A DNA stretch of 64,000 nucleotides, from the NCBI GenBank assembly GCA_947495685.1, contig CANLZY010000002.1, positions 62,001 to 126,000 of the forward strand, read 5' to 3'. The stretch is from an uncultured Tropicimonas sp. Its GTDB lineage: Bacteria > Pseudomonadota > Alphaproteobacteria > Rhodobacterales > Rhodobacteraceae. Shown here one piece after another: positions 28,200 through 37,030 of this stretch; the first letter of the stretch is position 1, and each line of letters opens with the position of its first letter. The position numbers were made by a program, and so were the translations under genes. Below the pieces are notes generated by a model, which saw only the letters and a program-made list of their open reading frames with translations, had not been told where the DNA came from and did not search any database.

Positions 28200-29126
28200 A
28201 TGCTGACCAGCCGAAAAACCGTGGAAGTCCTGGAAACCGCCGAGTTGGCGGCGCCGATCGAGGGCCGCTCGCTCTGGGCCGACGCCCGCATCCGCTTCTT
28301 TCGCAACAAGGCCGCTGTCGCTGGCCTGATCATCCTGATCCTTGTCGGGATGTTCGCCGCCTTTGGCAGCTACGTGACACCGTGGTCCAACGAAGAGGTC
28401 GACTGGGCCGTTCTGGGACAGGTGGCCGAGATGGGCCGCCCGAGCCTTGAGACCGGCCATTACTTCGGGACAGACGAATTGGGCCGCGACCTGTTCGCGC
28501 GCACTGTGCAGGGCACGCAGATCTCGCTGATGGTCGGCCTGATCGGTGCGCTGATCGCCGTGGTCGTGGGCACCGTCTATGGCGCCACCGCCGGCTATCA
28601 CGGCGGCAGGGTCGACAACATCATGATGCGCATCGTCGATGTGCTGATGTCGGTGCCCTACATGTTCGTGTTGATCCTGCTGTTGGTGGTGTTCGGCCGC
28701 TCGGTGCTGATGCTGTTTGTGGGCATTGGCCTGATCTCCTGGCTCGACATGGCGCGGATCGCCCGTGGCCAGACGCTCAGCATCAAGAACAAGGAGTTCG
28801 TCGAGGCCGCCCATGCCATCGGCGTGCGCCCCAGCGTCATCATCCGCCGCCATATCGTGCCGAACCTGTTGGGCGTGGTGATCGTCTATTCGACCCTGCT
28901 CGTGCCCTCGATGATCATCTACGAAAGCTTCATCAGCTTCCTTGGCCTCGGTGTGCAGGAACCCAGTACTTCCTGGGGTGCGCTGATCTCCGAAGGCGCC
29001 AAGCAGATGCAATATGGCACGCTCTGGATGCTGCTCTGCCCGCTCTTTTTCTTCGTCATAACACTGTTCGCCTTCTTCTTTGTCGGCGATGGCCTGCGCG
29101 ATGCGCTCGACCCCAAGGATCGCTGA
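28200..29126 (+). CDS. oppC: Oligopeptide ABC transporter permease OppC
   Basis: Inner-membrane permease of 308 residues. It has the OppC N-terminal domain with RIRFFRNKAAVAGL ahead of the first membrane helix, then the permease core. The EAA loop reads EAAHAIGVRPSVIIRRHIVP near residue 200. ATG 28200 is chosen; in-frame sequence further upstream overlaps oppB and lacks the family N-terminus. The stop is 3 bases before oppD. Confidence 0.94.
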   Translation: MLTSRKTVEVLETAELAAPIEGRSLWADARIRFFRNKAAVAGLIILILVGMFAAFGSYVTPWSNEEVDWAVLGQVAEMGRPSLETGHYFGTDELGRDLFARTVQGTQISLMVGLIGALIAVVVGTVYGATAGYHGGRVDNIMMRIVDVLMSVPYMFVLILLLVVFGRSVLMLFVGIGLISWLDMARIARGQTLSIKNKEFVEAAHAIGVRPSVIIRRHIVPNLLGVVIVYSTLLVPSMIIYESFISFLGLGVQEPSTSWGALISEGAKQMQYGTLWMLLCPLFFFVITLFAFFFVGDGLRDALDPKDR

Positions 29127-29129
29127 GAC

Positions 29130-30098
29130 ATGGCGCTGTTCGAAGTCAACGACCTGAACGTGAAGTTTCAGACAAACGACGGCACCGTTTCGGCCGTCAA
29201 CGGCGTGACCTTCAAGGTCAACGAGGGCGACACGCTGGCCATTGTCGGCGAATCCGGCTCCGGCAAGTCGCAGACCGCCTTTGCCGCCATTGGCCTGCTG
29301 GCCCGCAATGGCCGCGCAAGCGGCTCGGTCAAATGGGACGGGCAGGAGATCCTGAACCTGCCCGAGGCCAAGCTGAACAAGATCCGCTCCTCCGAGATCG
29401 CGATGATCTTCCAGGATCCCATGACCTCGCTGAACCCGTTCATGCGGGTGTCGGAACAGATGGAAGAAGTCCTGACGCTCCACCGGGGCATGTCCCGGCG
29501 CGCGGCACGGACCGAATGTGTCCGGATGCTGGACGCCGTCCGCATCCCCGATGCAAACGCCCGGATCACAATGTATCCGCACGAGTTTTCGGGTGGCATG
29601 CGCCAGCGGATCATGATTGCCATGTCGCTTCTGTGCCGGCCCCGCCTCCTGATCGCCGACGAGCCGACAACGGCGCTGGACGTCACCGTTCAGGCGCAGA
29701 TCATGGACCTGCTGCGCGACATCAAGGACGAGTTCAACACGGCCCTGATCCTGATCACCCACGATCTGGGCATTGTCGCGGGCTCCTGCGAGCGCACGAT
29801 GGTGATGTATGGCGGACGGATCATGGAACGTGGCACGACCGCCGAGATCTTTGCCACCCCGACCCATCCCTACACGCTGGGCCTGCTCGAAGCCGTTCCG
29901 CGGCTTGACCGCAAGGAAGACGTGTTGCCGACCATTCCCGGCGAGCCGCCCGACATGATGAAGGGCTTCGTGGGCTGCCCCTTCGAACCGCGTTGCCCGC
30001 TGGCGATCGACCTGTGCAAGGCCGAGGCCCCGGCGCTTGAGTGGTTTTCGGACAGCCGTGTCAGGGCGTGTCACCGCAAACCGGAGGACGTGGCATGA
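29130..30098 (+). CDS. oppD: Oligopeptide ABC transporter ATP-binding protein OppD
   Basis: ABC ATPase of 322 residues. The Walker A motif GESGSGKS lies near residue 36, the signature FSGGMRQR in the middle, Walker B LLIADEPTTALD after it, and the switch histidine follows in ITHDLG. The C-terminal oligopeptide-transporter extension contains four cysteines (GCPFEPRCPL..LC..ACH), the pattern that binds a 4Fe-4S cluster in Dpp/Opp ATPases. The stop overlaps the oppF start as ATGA. Confidence 0.94.
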   Translation: MALFEVNDLNVKFQTNDGTVSAVNGVTFKVNEGDTLAIVGESGSGKSQTAFAAIGLLARNGRASGSVKWDGQEILNLPEAKLNKIRSSEIAMIFQDPMTSLNPFMRVSEQMEEVLTLHRGMSRRAARTECVRMLDAVRIPDANARITMYPHEFSGGMRQRIMIAMSLLCRPRLLIADEPTTALDVTVQAQIMDLLRDIKDEFNTALILITHDLGIVAGSCERTMVMYGGRIMERGTTAEIFATPTHPYTLGLLEAVPRLDRKEDVLPTIPGEPPDMMKGFVGCPFEPRCPLAIDLCKAEAPALEWFSDSRVRACHRKPEDVA

Positions 30099-31108
30099 GC
30101 GATACCCCTCTGCTGAAGGTCGAAGACCTGCGGGTCACCTTTGCCATTCGCCCGCGCAACGCCTGGCCGTGGACACCGTCCAAGGATTTGCACGCGGTTG
30201 GCGGCGTTTCCTTTGAGCTGGAAAAGGGCGAGACGCTCGGAATCGTGGGGGAATCCGGTTCCGGAAAATCCACCGTCGCCCGGGCCATCATCAACACGAT
30301 CCCCTCGTCGGGCGGGCGCGTCATGTGGAAGGGCGAGGATCTCCTGCAAATGAGCAAGGAGAACCGACGCCAGCACCGGCAGGCGGCGCAGATGGTGTTC
30401 CAGGATCCGCTTGCGGCGCTGAACCCGCGCATGAAGGTGGGCGAGATCATCGCCGAACCGCTGATCACCCACGCGCCCGACACCTCCAAGGCCGAGGTTC
30501 GACGTCGGGTGGGCGAGCTGATGGAGCGAGTCGGCCTTCTGCCCAACCAGGTGAACCGCTATCCGCATGAATTCTCCGGCGGTCAGTGCCAGCGCATCGG
30601 CATCGCCCGGGCCCTGATCCTGAACCCCGAGCTGGTCATCTGCGACGAGCCTGTCTCTGCGCTCGACGTGTCGGTGCAGGCGCAGGTGATCAACCTGCTG
30701 AGCGAGTTGCAGCGCGATCTGGGCCTGTCGCTGATTTTTATCGCCCATGACCTGAGCGTCGTGAAACACATCTCCGACCGCATTCTGGTGATGTACCTCG
30801 GTAATGTGATGGAAATGGCCGATGCCGACACGCTGATCGACAATCCGGTGCATCCCTACACCCGCTCGTTGGTGCAGGCGGTGCCGATCCCGGACCCGGT
30901 GGTCGAGCTGGCACGCAAGCATCCGGTGCTGGAGGGGGATCTGCCGTCGCCGCTTTCGCCGCCATCAGGTTGCGTTTTCCGCACCCGCTGCCCGGTCGCG
31001 CAGCCGTCCTGTGCCCAGGGGCGTCCGATCATGCAGCAGATCGCGCCGGGGCACACGTCTGCCTGCCCGATCACGGCGCAGGAGCGGATCGCCGAGGCCC
31101 TGCGGTAA
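30095..31108 (+). CDS. oppF: Oligopeptide ABC transporter ATP-binding protein OppF
   Basis: ABC ATPase of 337 residues that pairs with OppD. Walker A is GESGSGKST, Walker B LVICDEPVSALD, and the signature is FSGGQCQR, with cysteine at the usual R/M/Q-rich position. A cysteine set in the C-terminal extension (GCVFRTRCPVAQPSC..ACP) parallels that of OppD. ATG 30095 overlaps the oppD stop, so translation is coupled. It is the last gene of the importer operon. Confidence 0.93.
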   Translation: MSDTPLLKVEDLRVTFAIRPRNAWPWTPSKDLHAVGGVSFELEKGETLGIVGESGSGKSTVARAIINTIPSSGGRVMWKGEDLLQMSKENRRQHRQAAQMVFQDPLAALNPRMKVGEIIAEPLITHAPDTSKAEVRRRVGELMERVGLLPNQVNRYPHEFSGGQCQRIGIARALILNPELVICDEPVSALDVSVQAQVINLLSELQRDLGLSLIFIAHDLSVVKHISDRILVMYLGNVMEMADADTLIDNPVHPYTRSLVQAVPIPDPVVELARKHPVLEGDLPSPLSPPSGCVFRTRCPVAQPSCAQGRPIMQQIAPGHTSACPITAQERIAEALR

Positions 31109-31149
31109 ACATTCTCATTACTAAATATGTTTTGGCGTTTCGATCCGTT

Positions 31150-31163
31150 CCGGTCTAGACCGG
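31150..31163. promoter_or_regulatory. 14-bp perfect palindrome between oppF and the secreted-protein gene
   Basis: CCGGTCTAGACCGG is a perfect inverted repeat 35 bases before the ATG at 31199, just after an AT-rich segment (31110-31135) that could hold a promoter. It may be an operator for the downstream gene. It could also be a small mRNA stem. Confidence 0.35.
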
Positions 31164-31198
31164 GCGCAGAACTTCCTATGTCCTGTGAAAGGTCTCCC

Positions 31199-31906
31199 AT
31201 GAAACGTCTTGCTCGTGCTGCCGGTGTTCTCGCCGCGTCCCTGTCTCTGTCGGCCGCTGTTGCCGGCCCCGTGGCTGATTTCGAAGACCAGTTCCGTGCG
31301 ATGTACGGCGACTACCGCGCGGCCCTGTTCATGACCAACACGGGCAAACAGGAGCCTTCGGCCAAGGCGGCCGGTGCGTTGGAGGCCGCATTCACGGCGA
31401 TTTCCCAGGCCTATGGCGACCTGCCGCCGCCGCAATATGCGGATGATACGTTGTGGGCCACGACTTTGGCCGATGCCGGGATGCTGATCGAACAGGCGAG
31501 GGGCGAGATTGCTGCGGGCAAGCTGCCGGAGGCGCACGAGACCCTCGAAGGGGTTCGGGATCTGTTTGGCGATCTGCACGTTCGCAATGGCGTCACGACA
31601 TTTTCGGACCGGATGAATGCGTATCATTCCGAAATGGAGCATGTCCTCATGGCCGATCTGGCCGCAGCGGATCTGGGCGAGCTGCGCGAGCAGGCCGCCG
31701 TGATGGACTACCTCGCCCGCGATATCGTCGCCAATCCGCCGACTGACGCCACTGGCAATGCCGAATTCGACACGTTGACGGCAAAGTTCGCGGCCTCGGT
31801 CGATGCGTTCCTGTCCGCCACCCGGTCAGGCGACCCGGAGCAGGTGAAGGCCGCGGTCGCGGGGCTGAAAAAACCCTATTCGGTCCTGTTCCTGAAGTTC
31901 GGATAA
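31199..31906 (+). CDS. Secreted helical protein of unknown function
   Basis: Protein of 235 residues with a clear signal peptide (cleavage expected after AAVAG near residue 23). The mature part is rich in alanine and strongly helical, with no cysteines and no haem or metal motif. I do not recognise a family. ATG 31199 is chosen because it begins the signal peptide and has AAAGG upstream; in-frame sequence upstream has no such features. It lies 90 bases after oppF, with its own probable promoter, so a link to peptide uptake is only positional. Confidence 0.7.
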   Translation: MKRLARAAGVLAASLSLSAAVAGPVADFEDQFRAMYGDYRAALFMTNTGKQEPSAKAAGALEAAFTAISQAYGDLPPPQYADDTLWATTLADAGMLIEQARGEIAAGKLPEAHETLEGVRDLFGDLHVRNGVTTFSDRMNAYHSEMEHVLMADLAAADLGELREQAAVMDYLARDIVANPPTDATGNAEFDTLTAKFAASVDAFLSATRSGDPEQVKAAVAGLKKPYSVLFLKFG

Positions 31907-32077
31907 CGTCTTCGGGCGGCGGTGCATACGCTAACAACCAACTCTCGCCTCCCCTCGAAGTCAAAGCCCCGAAGGCGCAATTGGGTCGCGCAGAGCGCGG
32001 CCTGATCTCCAAGCGCCATTGCGTCTGGGACGGCGGATGATACTGTATCCGCCGACAACGCAACAGGACACAGCCTC

Positions 32078-32731
32078 TTGGCCACGACGCTCACCTCGGA
32101 CAAAGACCTCGAAGATCTGATCGCCTGCCCGTCCTGTGATGCGCTGTATCATGCCGCAGCGCCTGGGCACGGTGAACGCGCGGTCTGCGCCCGGTGTCAT
32201 CATGTCCTGATCGCGCCGATAGAGGGCGCGGTCCTGCGAATCGTCGCCCTTGCCCTGACGATCCTCATCCTGCTGGGCACCGCCGTGTTCGTGCCCTTTC
32301 TCAAGATCGAGGCGCAGGGCCTCAGCCACTCGACCTCGATCGTCGACGCTGCCCTGTCCTTCTCTCAGGCGCACATGATCGGATTGTCGATTGTGGTGCT
32401 CGCGCTGATCGTCTTTATCCCGCTGGCCCGCGCCATGTTGCTGATCTATGTGCTGGCGCCGTTGATGTTTCACCGCCTGCCGCTGACGGGCGCGCGCATG
32501 GCCTTTCGCTGGTCCGAAGAATTGCGACCCTGGTCGATGGCCGAGATCTTTGTGCTCGGCGTTGGCGTTGCGCTTGTGAAAGTGGCGGACCTGGCGCGCG
32601 TTGAACTGGGCGCGGCCTTCTGGATGTTTGCGGCGCTCGTGATCGTGACGGTTCTGCAGGACGGATTTCTGTGCCGCTGGTCTGTCTGGAAGGCGCTCGA
32701 CGCCCGCACCGGCAAGGCGACTTCGGAATGA
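32078..32731 (+). CDS. pqiA: PqiA-like membrane protein, first half
   Basis: Inner-membrane protein of 217 residues with an N-terminal zinc-binding CPSCD...CARCH pair and four hydrophobic segments, one PqiA domain. In E. coli PqiA is about 417 residues with two such domains; here the two halves are separate adjacent genes. PqiA works with the MCE protein PqiB and lipoprotein PqiC in lipid transport across the envelope. The start is a TTG at 32078 with AGGA upstream; no in-frame ATG precedes the zinc motif. The stop overlaps the next ATG. Confidence 0.82.
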   Translation: MATTLTSDKDLEDLIACPSCDALYHAAAPGHGERAVCARCHHVLIAPIEGAVLRIVALALTILILLGTAVFVPFLKIEAQGLSHSTSIVDAALSFSQAHMIGLSIVVLALIVFIPLARAMLLIYVLAPLMFHRLPLTGARMAFRWSEELRPWSMAEIFVLGVGVALVKVADLARVELGAAFWMFAALVIVTVLQDGFLCRWSVWKALDARTGKATSE

Positions 32732-33384
32732 CGGAGGCTCACGTGCCGGTCGATGCTCCGGTCCTGACCGCGCGCAAGGCGGGCCTGGTGGCCTGCACTC
32801 AGTGTGCTGGCGTCTGGAACGTCGGCCAGGCCAAATGTCCGCGCTGCGGGGCGGCACTGGAATCCCGCGATATCCACAGCCTGTCGCGCGTTTGGGCGTG
32901 GTGGTTCGTGGGACTGCTCTGCTACATCCCAGCCAACCTGTTCCCGATGCTGAACACGACGTTCATGATGAAAACCTCCGGCGACACGATTGTTGGCGGT
33001 GCGGTGACATTGATCTCGCACGGGGCCATTCCCGTGGCGCTGGTGATCCTGATCGCCTCGGTGGCGATCCCTGCCAGCAAGTTCGTGGCGGTGGCCTACC
33101 TTGCGCTCTCGGTCCAGTTTCGCTGGAAGACAGATCACCTCAAGCGCATGCAGTTGTACGAGTTTGTAGAGTTCATCGGCCGTTGGTCGATGATCGATGT
33201 CTTTGTTGTGGCGGTGCTGTCGGCACTGGTACAGCTTTCCGTGGTGGTCTCGATTGCGCCGGGTCCGGCAGCGGTGACCTTTGCCATGTCCGTGGTCTTT
33301 ACCATGCTGTCCGCACGATCGTTTGACAGCCGGTTGATCTGGGACAGCCTGGACCCCCAACCCGACGAGGATAGCCTGACGTGA
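32728..33384 (+). CDS. pqiA: PqiA-like membrane protein, second half
   Basis: Inner-membrane protein of 218 residues. The zinc-ribbon CTQCAG...CPRCGA is at residues 23-42, and four membrane segments follow. The conserved LCYIPANLFPMLNT element of the PqiA family is near residue 70. ATG 32728 overlaps the preceding stop (ATGA), and its own TGA overlaps the GTG start of the MCE gene, so the three products should be made in step. Confidence 0.87.
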   Translation: MTEAHVPVDAPVLTARKAGLVACTQCAGVWNVGQAKCPRCGAALESRDIHSLSRVWAWWFVGLLCYIPANLFPMLNTTFMMKTSGDTIVGGAVTLISHGAIPVALVILIASVAIPASKFVAVAYLALSVQFRWKTDHLKRMQLYEFVEFIGRWSMIDVFVVAVLSALVQLSVVVSIAPGPAAVTFAMSVVFTMLSARSFDSRLIWDSLDPQPDEDSLT

Positions 33385-36074
33385 CCGACCAGATCCCTTC
33401 CACACCGGTGAAGCCGGCCAAGCGCAGCCTGCTGGATCGCGTGTCCATTGTCTGGGTCATCCCGATTGCGGCGCTTGCGATCGCGCTCGGAATCGCCTGG
33501 CAGAGCTACGAGGACCGCGGCTCGGTCATCGAGATCGTGTTCGCAAATGCGTCGGGCATTGCCGCCGATCACACCGAATTGCGGTTTCGGGAACTGTCCG
33601 TCGGCGTTGTCGAGAAGGTCTCCTTTTCAGACGACCTGAGTCACGTCGTGGCCCATGTGAGGCTCGACAAGGAGGTCGAGCCCTTTGTCGACTCCGATGC
33701 GGTGTTCTGGGTCGTGCAGCCCGAGGTCTCGACCCGCGGAATCAGTGGCCTGGATACGGTTCTGAGTGGTGTCTACATCGAAGGCAGCTGGGACGGCACG
33801 CCGGGCGGGTTGGCCCGACATTTCACCGGACTTGAAAACCGTCCGGTGGCGCGCCCGGACCAGGAGGGCACCCGCATCACCCTGAGCACCAATACGGGCA
33901 AAGGGCTGAGCGAAGGCACATCGATCCTGTTCAAGGGGCTCGAGGTCGGTCGTGTCGGTCGACCGGCCCTTTCGGCAGACGGCGTGACGATCACCGCCGA
34001 AGCGTTCGTCTTTGCACCCCATGACCAATTGTTGACGACGCGCAGCCGGTTCTGGGACGCCTCCGGGTTCTCGTTCAACCTTGGGGCCGGGGGGGCATCG
34101 GTCGATGTGGAGAGCCTTTCGGCGCTGATCACGGGTGGGCTCAGCTTTGAAACGGTCGTGTCCGGCGGTGATCCCGTCGGCAAGGACCAGACCTTTGCGG
34201 TATTCAGCAGTCAGGACGACGCCCGCGCCAGCTTGTTCGAAGGCGGCGGACCAGACGGAGCGTCGGTCGAGTTGGCAATGGTGTTCGAGGACAACGTGAC
34301 GGGCCTGTCCGTCGGGGCGCCCGTGACCCTGCGGGGGCTTGAGATCGGCGAGGTCGTTGGCTTGTCCGGCAAGGTCGATCAGGAGCAGTTTGGTGACGAC
34401 CGGGTGCGGCTCATCGTGGTGTTGTCGATTCAGATGGACCAGTTGCAGCTGAGCGACGAGGGCACCGGCGAAGAGGCCATTCTGGATTTCTTTGAGCAAG
34501 CGGTCAGCGAGGGCTGGCGAGCCAGGCTGGCCAAGGCATCCTTGCTGTCGGGGGGGTTGAAGATCGAGATGGTGCAGGTGGAGGACGCGGAACCGGCGCG
34601 CTTTGTACGTGATGGCGATCCCTATCCGATCTTTCCAAGCGTCTCTGCAGACCTCAAGGGCGTTTCTGCTTCGGCCGAGGGGTTGTTGAAGCGGGTGAAC
34701 GACCTGCCGGTTGAAGATCTCATGGCCTCGGCCATTGCCTTCATGAACAACGCCGCTGCGTTGGTGGCCAGCGACGACCTGCAGCAGATCCCGGCGGAGG
34801 TGCGTGGGGCGGTCAGCGATGTCCGCCAGGTGATTGGCAACGCCGACCTGCAGGCGCTTCCCGAACGAATCGCCGGGATTGCCGACGAGTTGATGACGGT
34901 TCTGGAGGACCTGAAGACCCGCGATGGTGTTGCCAAGCTGGTTACGGCGGTCGAAAGCGCCGGAAACGCGGCCGCCCAGGTGGGGACGGCGGTGGAACAG
35001 GTGCCCGAGTTGATCGGACGGATCGAGGCGGTTGCGGCCAAGGCCGAGGCGCTGGATCTGGAAGGTTTGCTGGCACAGGCCACCGGGCTGGCCGATTCTG
35101 CCCGGGCGATCCTCGGGTCCGAGGCCGCGAAGGCCCTGCCCGAAACCCTGACCGAGGCCCTGGGGGGGGTGGACAGCGCGGTACGTGAGGCAACGTCTCT
35201 GTTCGCCGGTTTGAACGAGAGCGATGCCGCACTGCGGTTGTCGGAGGCACTTGAAGCCGCGGGAACGGCTGCGGCGGATGTCGGAACGGCCGTCGAAGGC
35301 GTGCCGGACCTGTTGGCGAAGATCGAGGCGGTTGCGGCCAAGGCCGAGGCATTGGATCTGGAAGCCCTGCTTGCACAGGGAACCGATCTTGTCGCAAGCG
35401 CCTCGACGATCCTGGGAACCGAGGCGGCCAAGGCGTTGCCGCAGACCCTGACGACGGCCCTTGCCGGCGTGGACACGGCCGTCGCAGAAGCGACGGCGCT
35501 GCTGGCCGATTTCAAGGAGGCGGATGCCGTGGCGAACCTGTCACAGGCGATCCAATCCGCGGGGGAGGCGGCAGAGGGCGTCAGCGCGGCGGTGGAGGGT
35601 GTGCCGGACCTGGTCGCGCAGATCGAAGCCGTTGCGGCCAAGGCCGAAGCGATGGAGCTGGACGCGTTGGTTGCCGAGGTCACGACGTTGGTCGAGAGCG
35701 CGGATGCGTTGATCGGGACAGAGGCGGCCAGGGCGCTGCCGGAAAGCCTGAACGCTGCGTTGGACGAGGTGGGTCTTGCATTGGAAGAGCTGCGCGAAGG
35801 CGGCACGGTCGAGAGCGTCAACGCGGCGCTGGCCTCGGCTCAGACCGCCGCGGAAGCGGTGGCATCTGCATCGAGCGACCTTCCTGGTCTGGTACAGCGA
35901 ACCGAAGCCGTGCTGCGGGAGGCCGAACTGGCGTTGGCCAGCCTTGCCGAGAGCGGTTCGCTGAACCGCGAGGCGCGGGCCACCCTGAGAGAGGTCAGCC
36001 GGGCTGCGGAATCGGTTCGGTCGCTGGCGCGGACCCTGGAACGCAAACCGAATGCATTGCTGACAGGAAAATAG
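33381..36074 (+). CDS. pqiB: PqiB-like MCE protein with long repeat-containing tail
   Basis: Membrane-anchored MCE protein of 897 residues. A single N-terminal membrane helix (about 23-42) is followed by three MCE domains in roughly residues 45-400. PqiB proteins assemble as hexamers that bridge the periplasm and carry lipids between membranes. E. coli PqiB is near 546 residues; the extra length here is an alanine-rich helical tail with three copies of a 100-residue unit (about 515-814) plus weaker flanking copies. Translation starts at GTG 33381, overlapping the previous stop (GTGA). A short GC stem, GGGCGG-CTC-CCGCCC, begins at the stop codon. Confidence 0.87.
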   Translation: MTDQIPSTPVKPAKRSLLDRVSIVWVIPIAALAIALGIAWQSYEDRGSVIEIVFANASGIAADHTELRFRELSVGVVEKVSFSDDLSHVVAHVRLDKEVEPFVDSDAVFWVVQPEVSTRGISGLDTVLSGVYIEGSWDGTPGGLARHFTGLENRPVARPDQEGTRITLSTNTGKGLSEGTSILFKGLEVGRVGRPALSADGVTITAEAFVFAPHDQLLTTRSRFWDASGFSFNLGAGGASVDVESLSALITGGLSFETVVSGGDPVGKDQTFAVFSSQDDARASLFEGGGPDGASVELAMVFEDNVTGLSVGAPVTLRGLEIGEVVGLSGKVDQEQFGDDRVRLIVVLSIQMDQLQLSDEGTGEEAILDFFEQAVSEGWRARLAKASLLSGGLKIEMVQVEDAEPARFVRDGDPYPIFPSVSADLKGVSASAEGLLKRVNDLPVEDLMASAIAFMNNAAALVASDDLQQIPAEVRGAVSDVRQVIGNADLQALPERIAGIADELMTVLEDLKTRDGVAKLVTAVESAGNAAAQVGTAVEQVPELIGRIEAVAAKAEALDLEGLLAQATGLADSARAILGSEAAKALPETLTEALGGVDSAVREATSLFAGLNESDAALRLSEALEAAGTAAADVGTAVEGVPDLLAKIEAVAAKAEALDLEALLAQGTDLVASASTILGTEAAKALPQTLTTALAGVDTAVAEATALLADFKEADAVANLSQAIQSAGEAAEGVSAAVEGVPDLVAQIEAVAAKAEAMELDALVAEVTTLVESADALIGTEAARALPESLNAALDEVGLALEELREGGTVESVNAALASAQTAAEAVASASSDLPGLVQRTEAVLREAELALASLAESGSLNREARATLREVSRAAESVRSLARTLERKPNALLTGK
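34922..35821 (+). repeat. Three 300-bp tandem repeats inside the PqiB-like gene
   Basis: The block ATCGAGGCGGTTGCGGCCAA recurs at exact 300-base intervals (GTTGCGGCC at 35031, 35331 and 35631), and the surrounding codons repeat with it. Copies 1 and 2 are nearly identical around this block; copy 3 has diverged more. Each unit encodes 100 residues of helical sequence containing EAVAAKAEA and EAAKALP elements. Exact period and high identity indicate recent duplication. Confidence 0.88.
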
Positions 36075-36281
36075 GGCGGCTCCCGCCCGTCGTCGGCGCC
36101 TGCCGGCGGCTCCTCCCGTTGGGCCGTGCAGGCTTCGCCTGATGGCGCTGTTGTCGGGCGGGCGCACTCTGCGTGGGCCTGTGCGGCGCTGCGACCCGAT
36201 ACTCCGAGCGCACGCGCTCTTGTTCCTGCGCGGGACACCGCTATTGTGCCGCGTCGAAAGATCATCACGGACGGACCCCAC

Positions 36282-36839
36282 ATGCGCCTTGTTGTTACCG
36301 CCTTTGTTGCCTTGCTGAGCCTTGCGGCCTGTGGCCAGTCCCCGGTGCGGTATGCGTCGGCGCCGGTTCCATCGGGTGACCGGATCGGGATATCGGTCTC
36401 TCAACTGGAAGTGCGCGAAGTCTCGCTTCCGTCTTATGCCAGCAGCGAAGAAATCTGGCGGGAAACCGAAACCGGAGGTCTGGAGGCCGATTCGGCAACG
36501 CTGTGGGCAGATGACCCTTCGCGCGGTGTGACGATGGAGTTGAGTCGGCATCTGGCAGCCGTGACCGGTGCCCGCGTCGCGGCGGAGCCCTGGCCCTTCG
36601 AGGACCTGCCGCAGGCGCGGCTTGTGGTGCGGGTGGACGAGATGGTCGCTGGACGCGACAATCGGTTCCGCCTCTCCGGGCAATATTTCGTGGCGCGGCT
36701 GAGCGCGGGGCAAGATCGTTCCGGTGCGTTCTCGGTCAGCGCACCGTTTGCGCCCGATGCCGGTGCCCCGGCGATCGCGGCCGCCCGCGCGACGGCTGTG
36801 CGGGACCTCGCGCGGCTGATCGCGGATCGCGGTTTTTGA
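36282..36839 (+). CDS. pqiC: PqiC-like outer-membrane lipoprotein
   Basis: Lipoprotein of 185 residues with a signal ending in the lipobox LAAC, so C17 is lipidated. The length and the pattern (IGISVSQLEVREVSLPSY early, then a GARVAAEPWPF middle) match the PqiC/YmbA, DUF330/ABC-type family. It would sit in the outer membrane as the docking partner of the PqiB tube. It follows the MCE gene after 207 bases without another gene, still in the same direction, and closes the operon. Confidence 0.85.
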   Translation: MRLVVTAFVALLSLAACGQSPVRYASAPVPSGDRIGISVSQLEVREVSLPSYASSEEIWRETETGGLEADSATLWADDPSRGVTMELSRHLAAVTGARVAAEPWPFEDLPQARLVVRVDEMVAGRDNRFRLSGQYFVARLSAGQDRSGAFSVSAPFAPDAGAPAIAAARATAVRDLARLIADRGF

Positions 36840-37030
36840 CACAAGCCGTGCGGGACGATCGACAACCGGTCGCCGATTGCGCCATCGCTCCGTCCGATGC
36901 CTGTCACTCGATCTGGACCGGATGAATACGCGACCTTGGTCCCGCCCCCGACGATAGCTTTGGCACCGGTAAAACGGGTTGGTTCGGTGCGGCTCCCAAA
37001 CGCGTGGTCGAGCCGTCGGCCCTGCGTGTG

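Noticed and set aside
28134-30074. Long minus-strand frame opposite oppC and oppD
   Set aside because: It is the mirror of well-conserved ABC transporter genes, with histidine- and aspartate-rich composition and no start signal.
34622-35821. Minus-strand frame of about 400 codons opposite the repeat tail of pqiB
   Set aside because: Its repeats are simply the reverse of the PqiB repeats. The serine/alanine composition follows from that.
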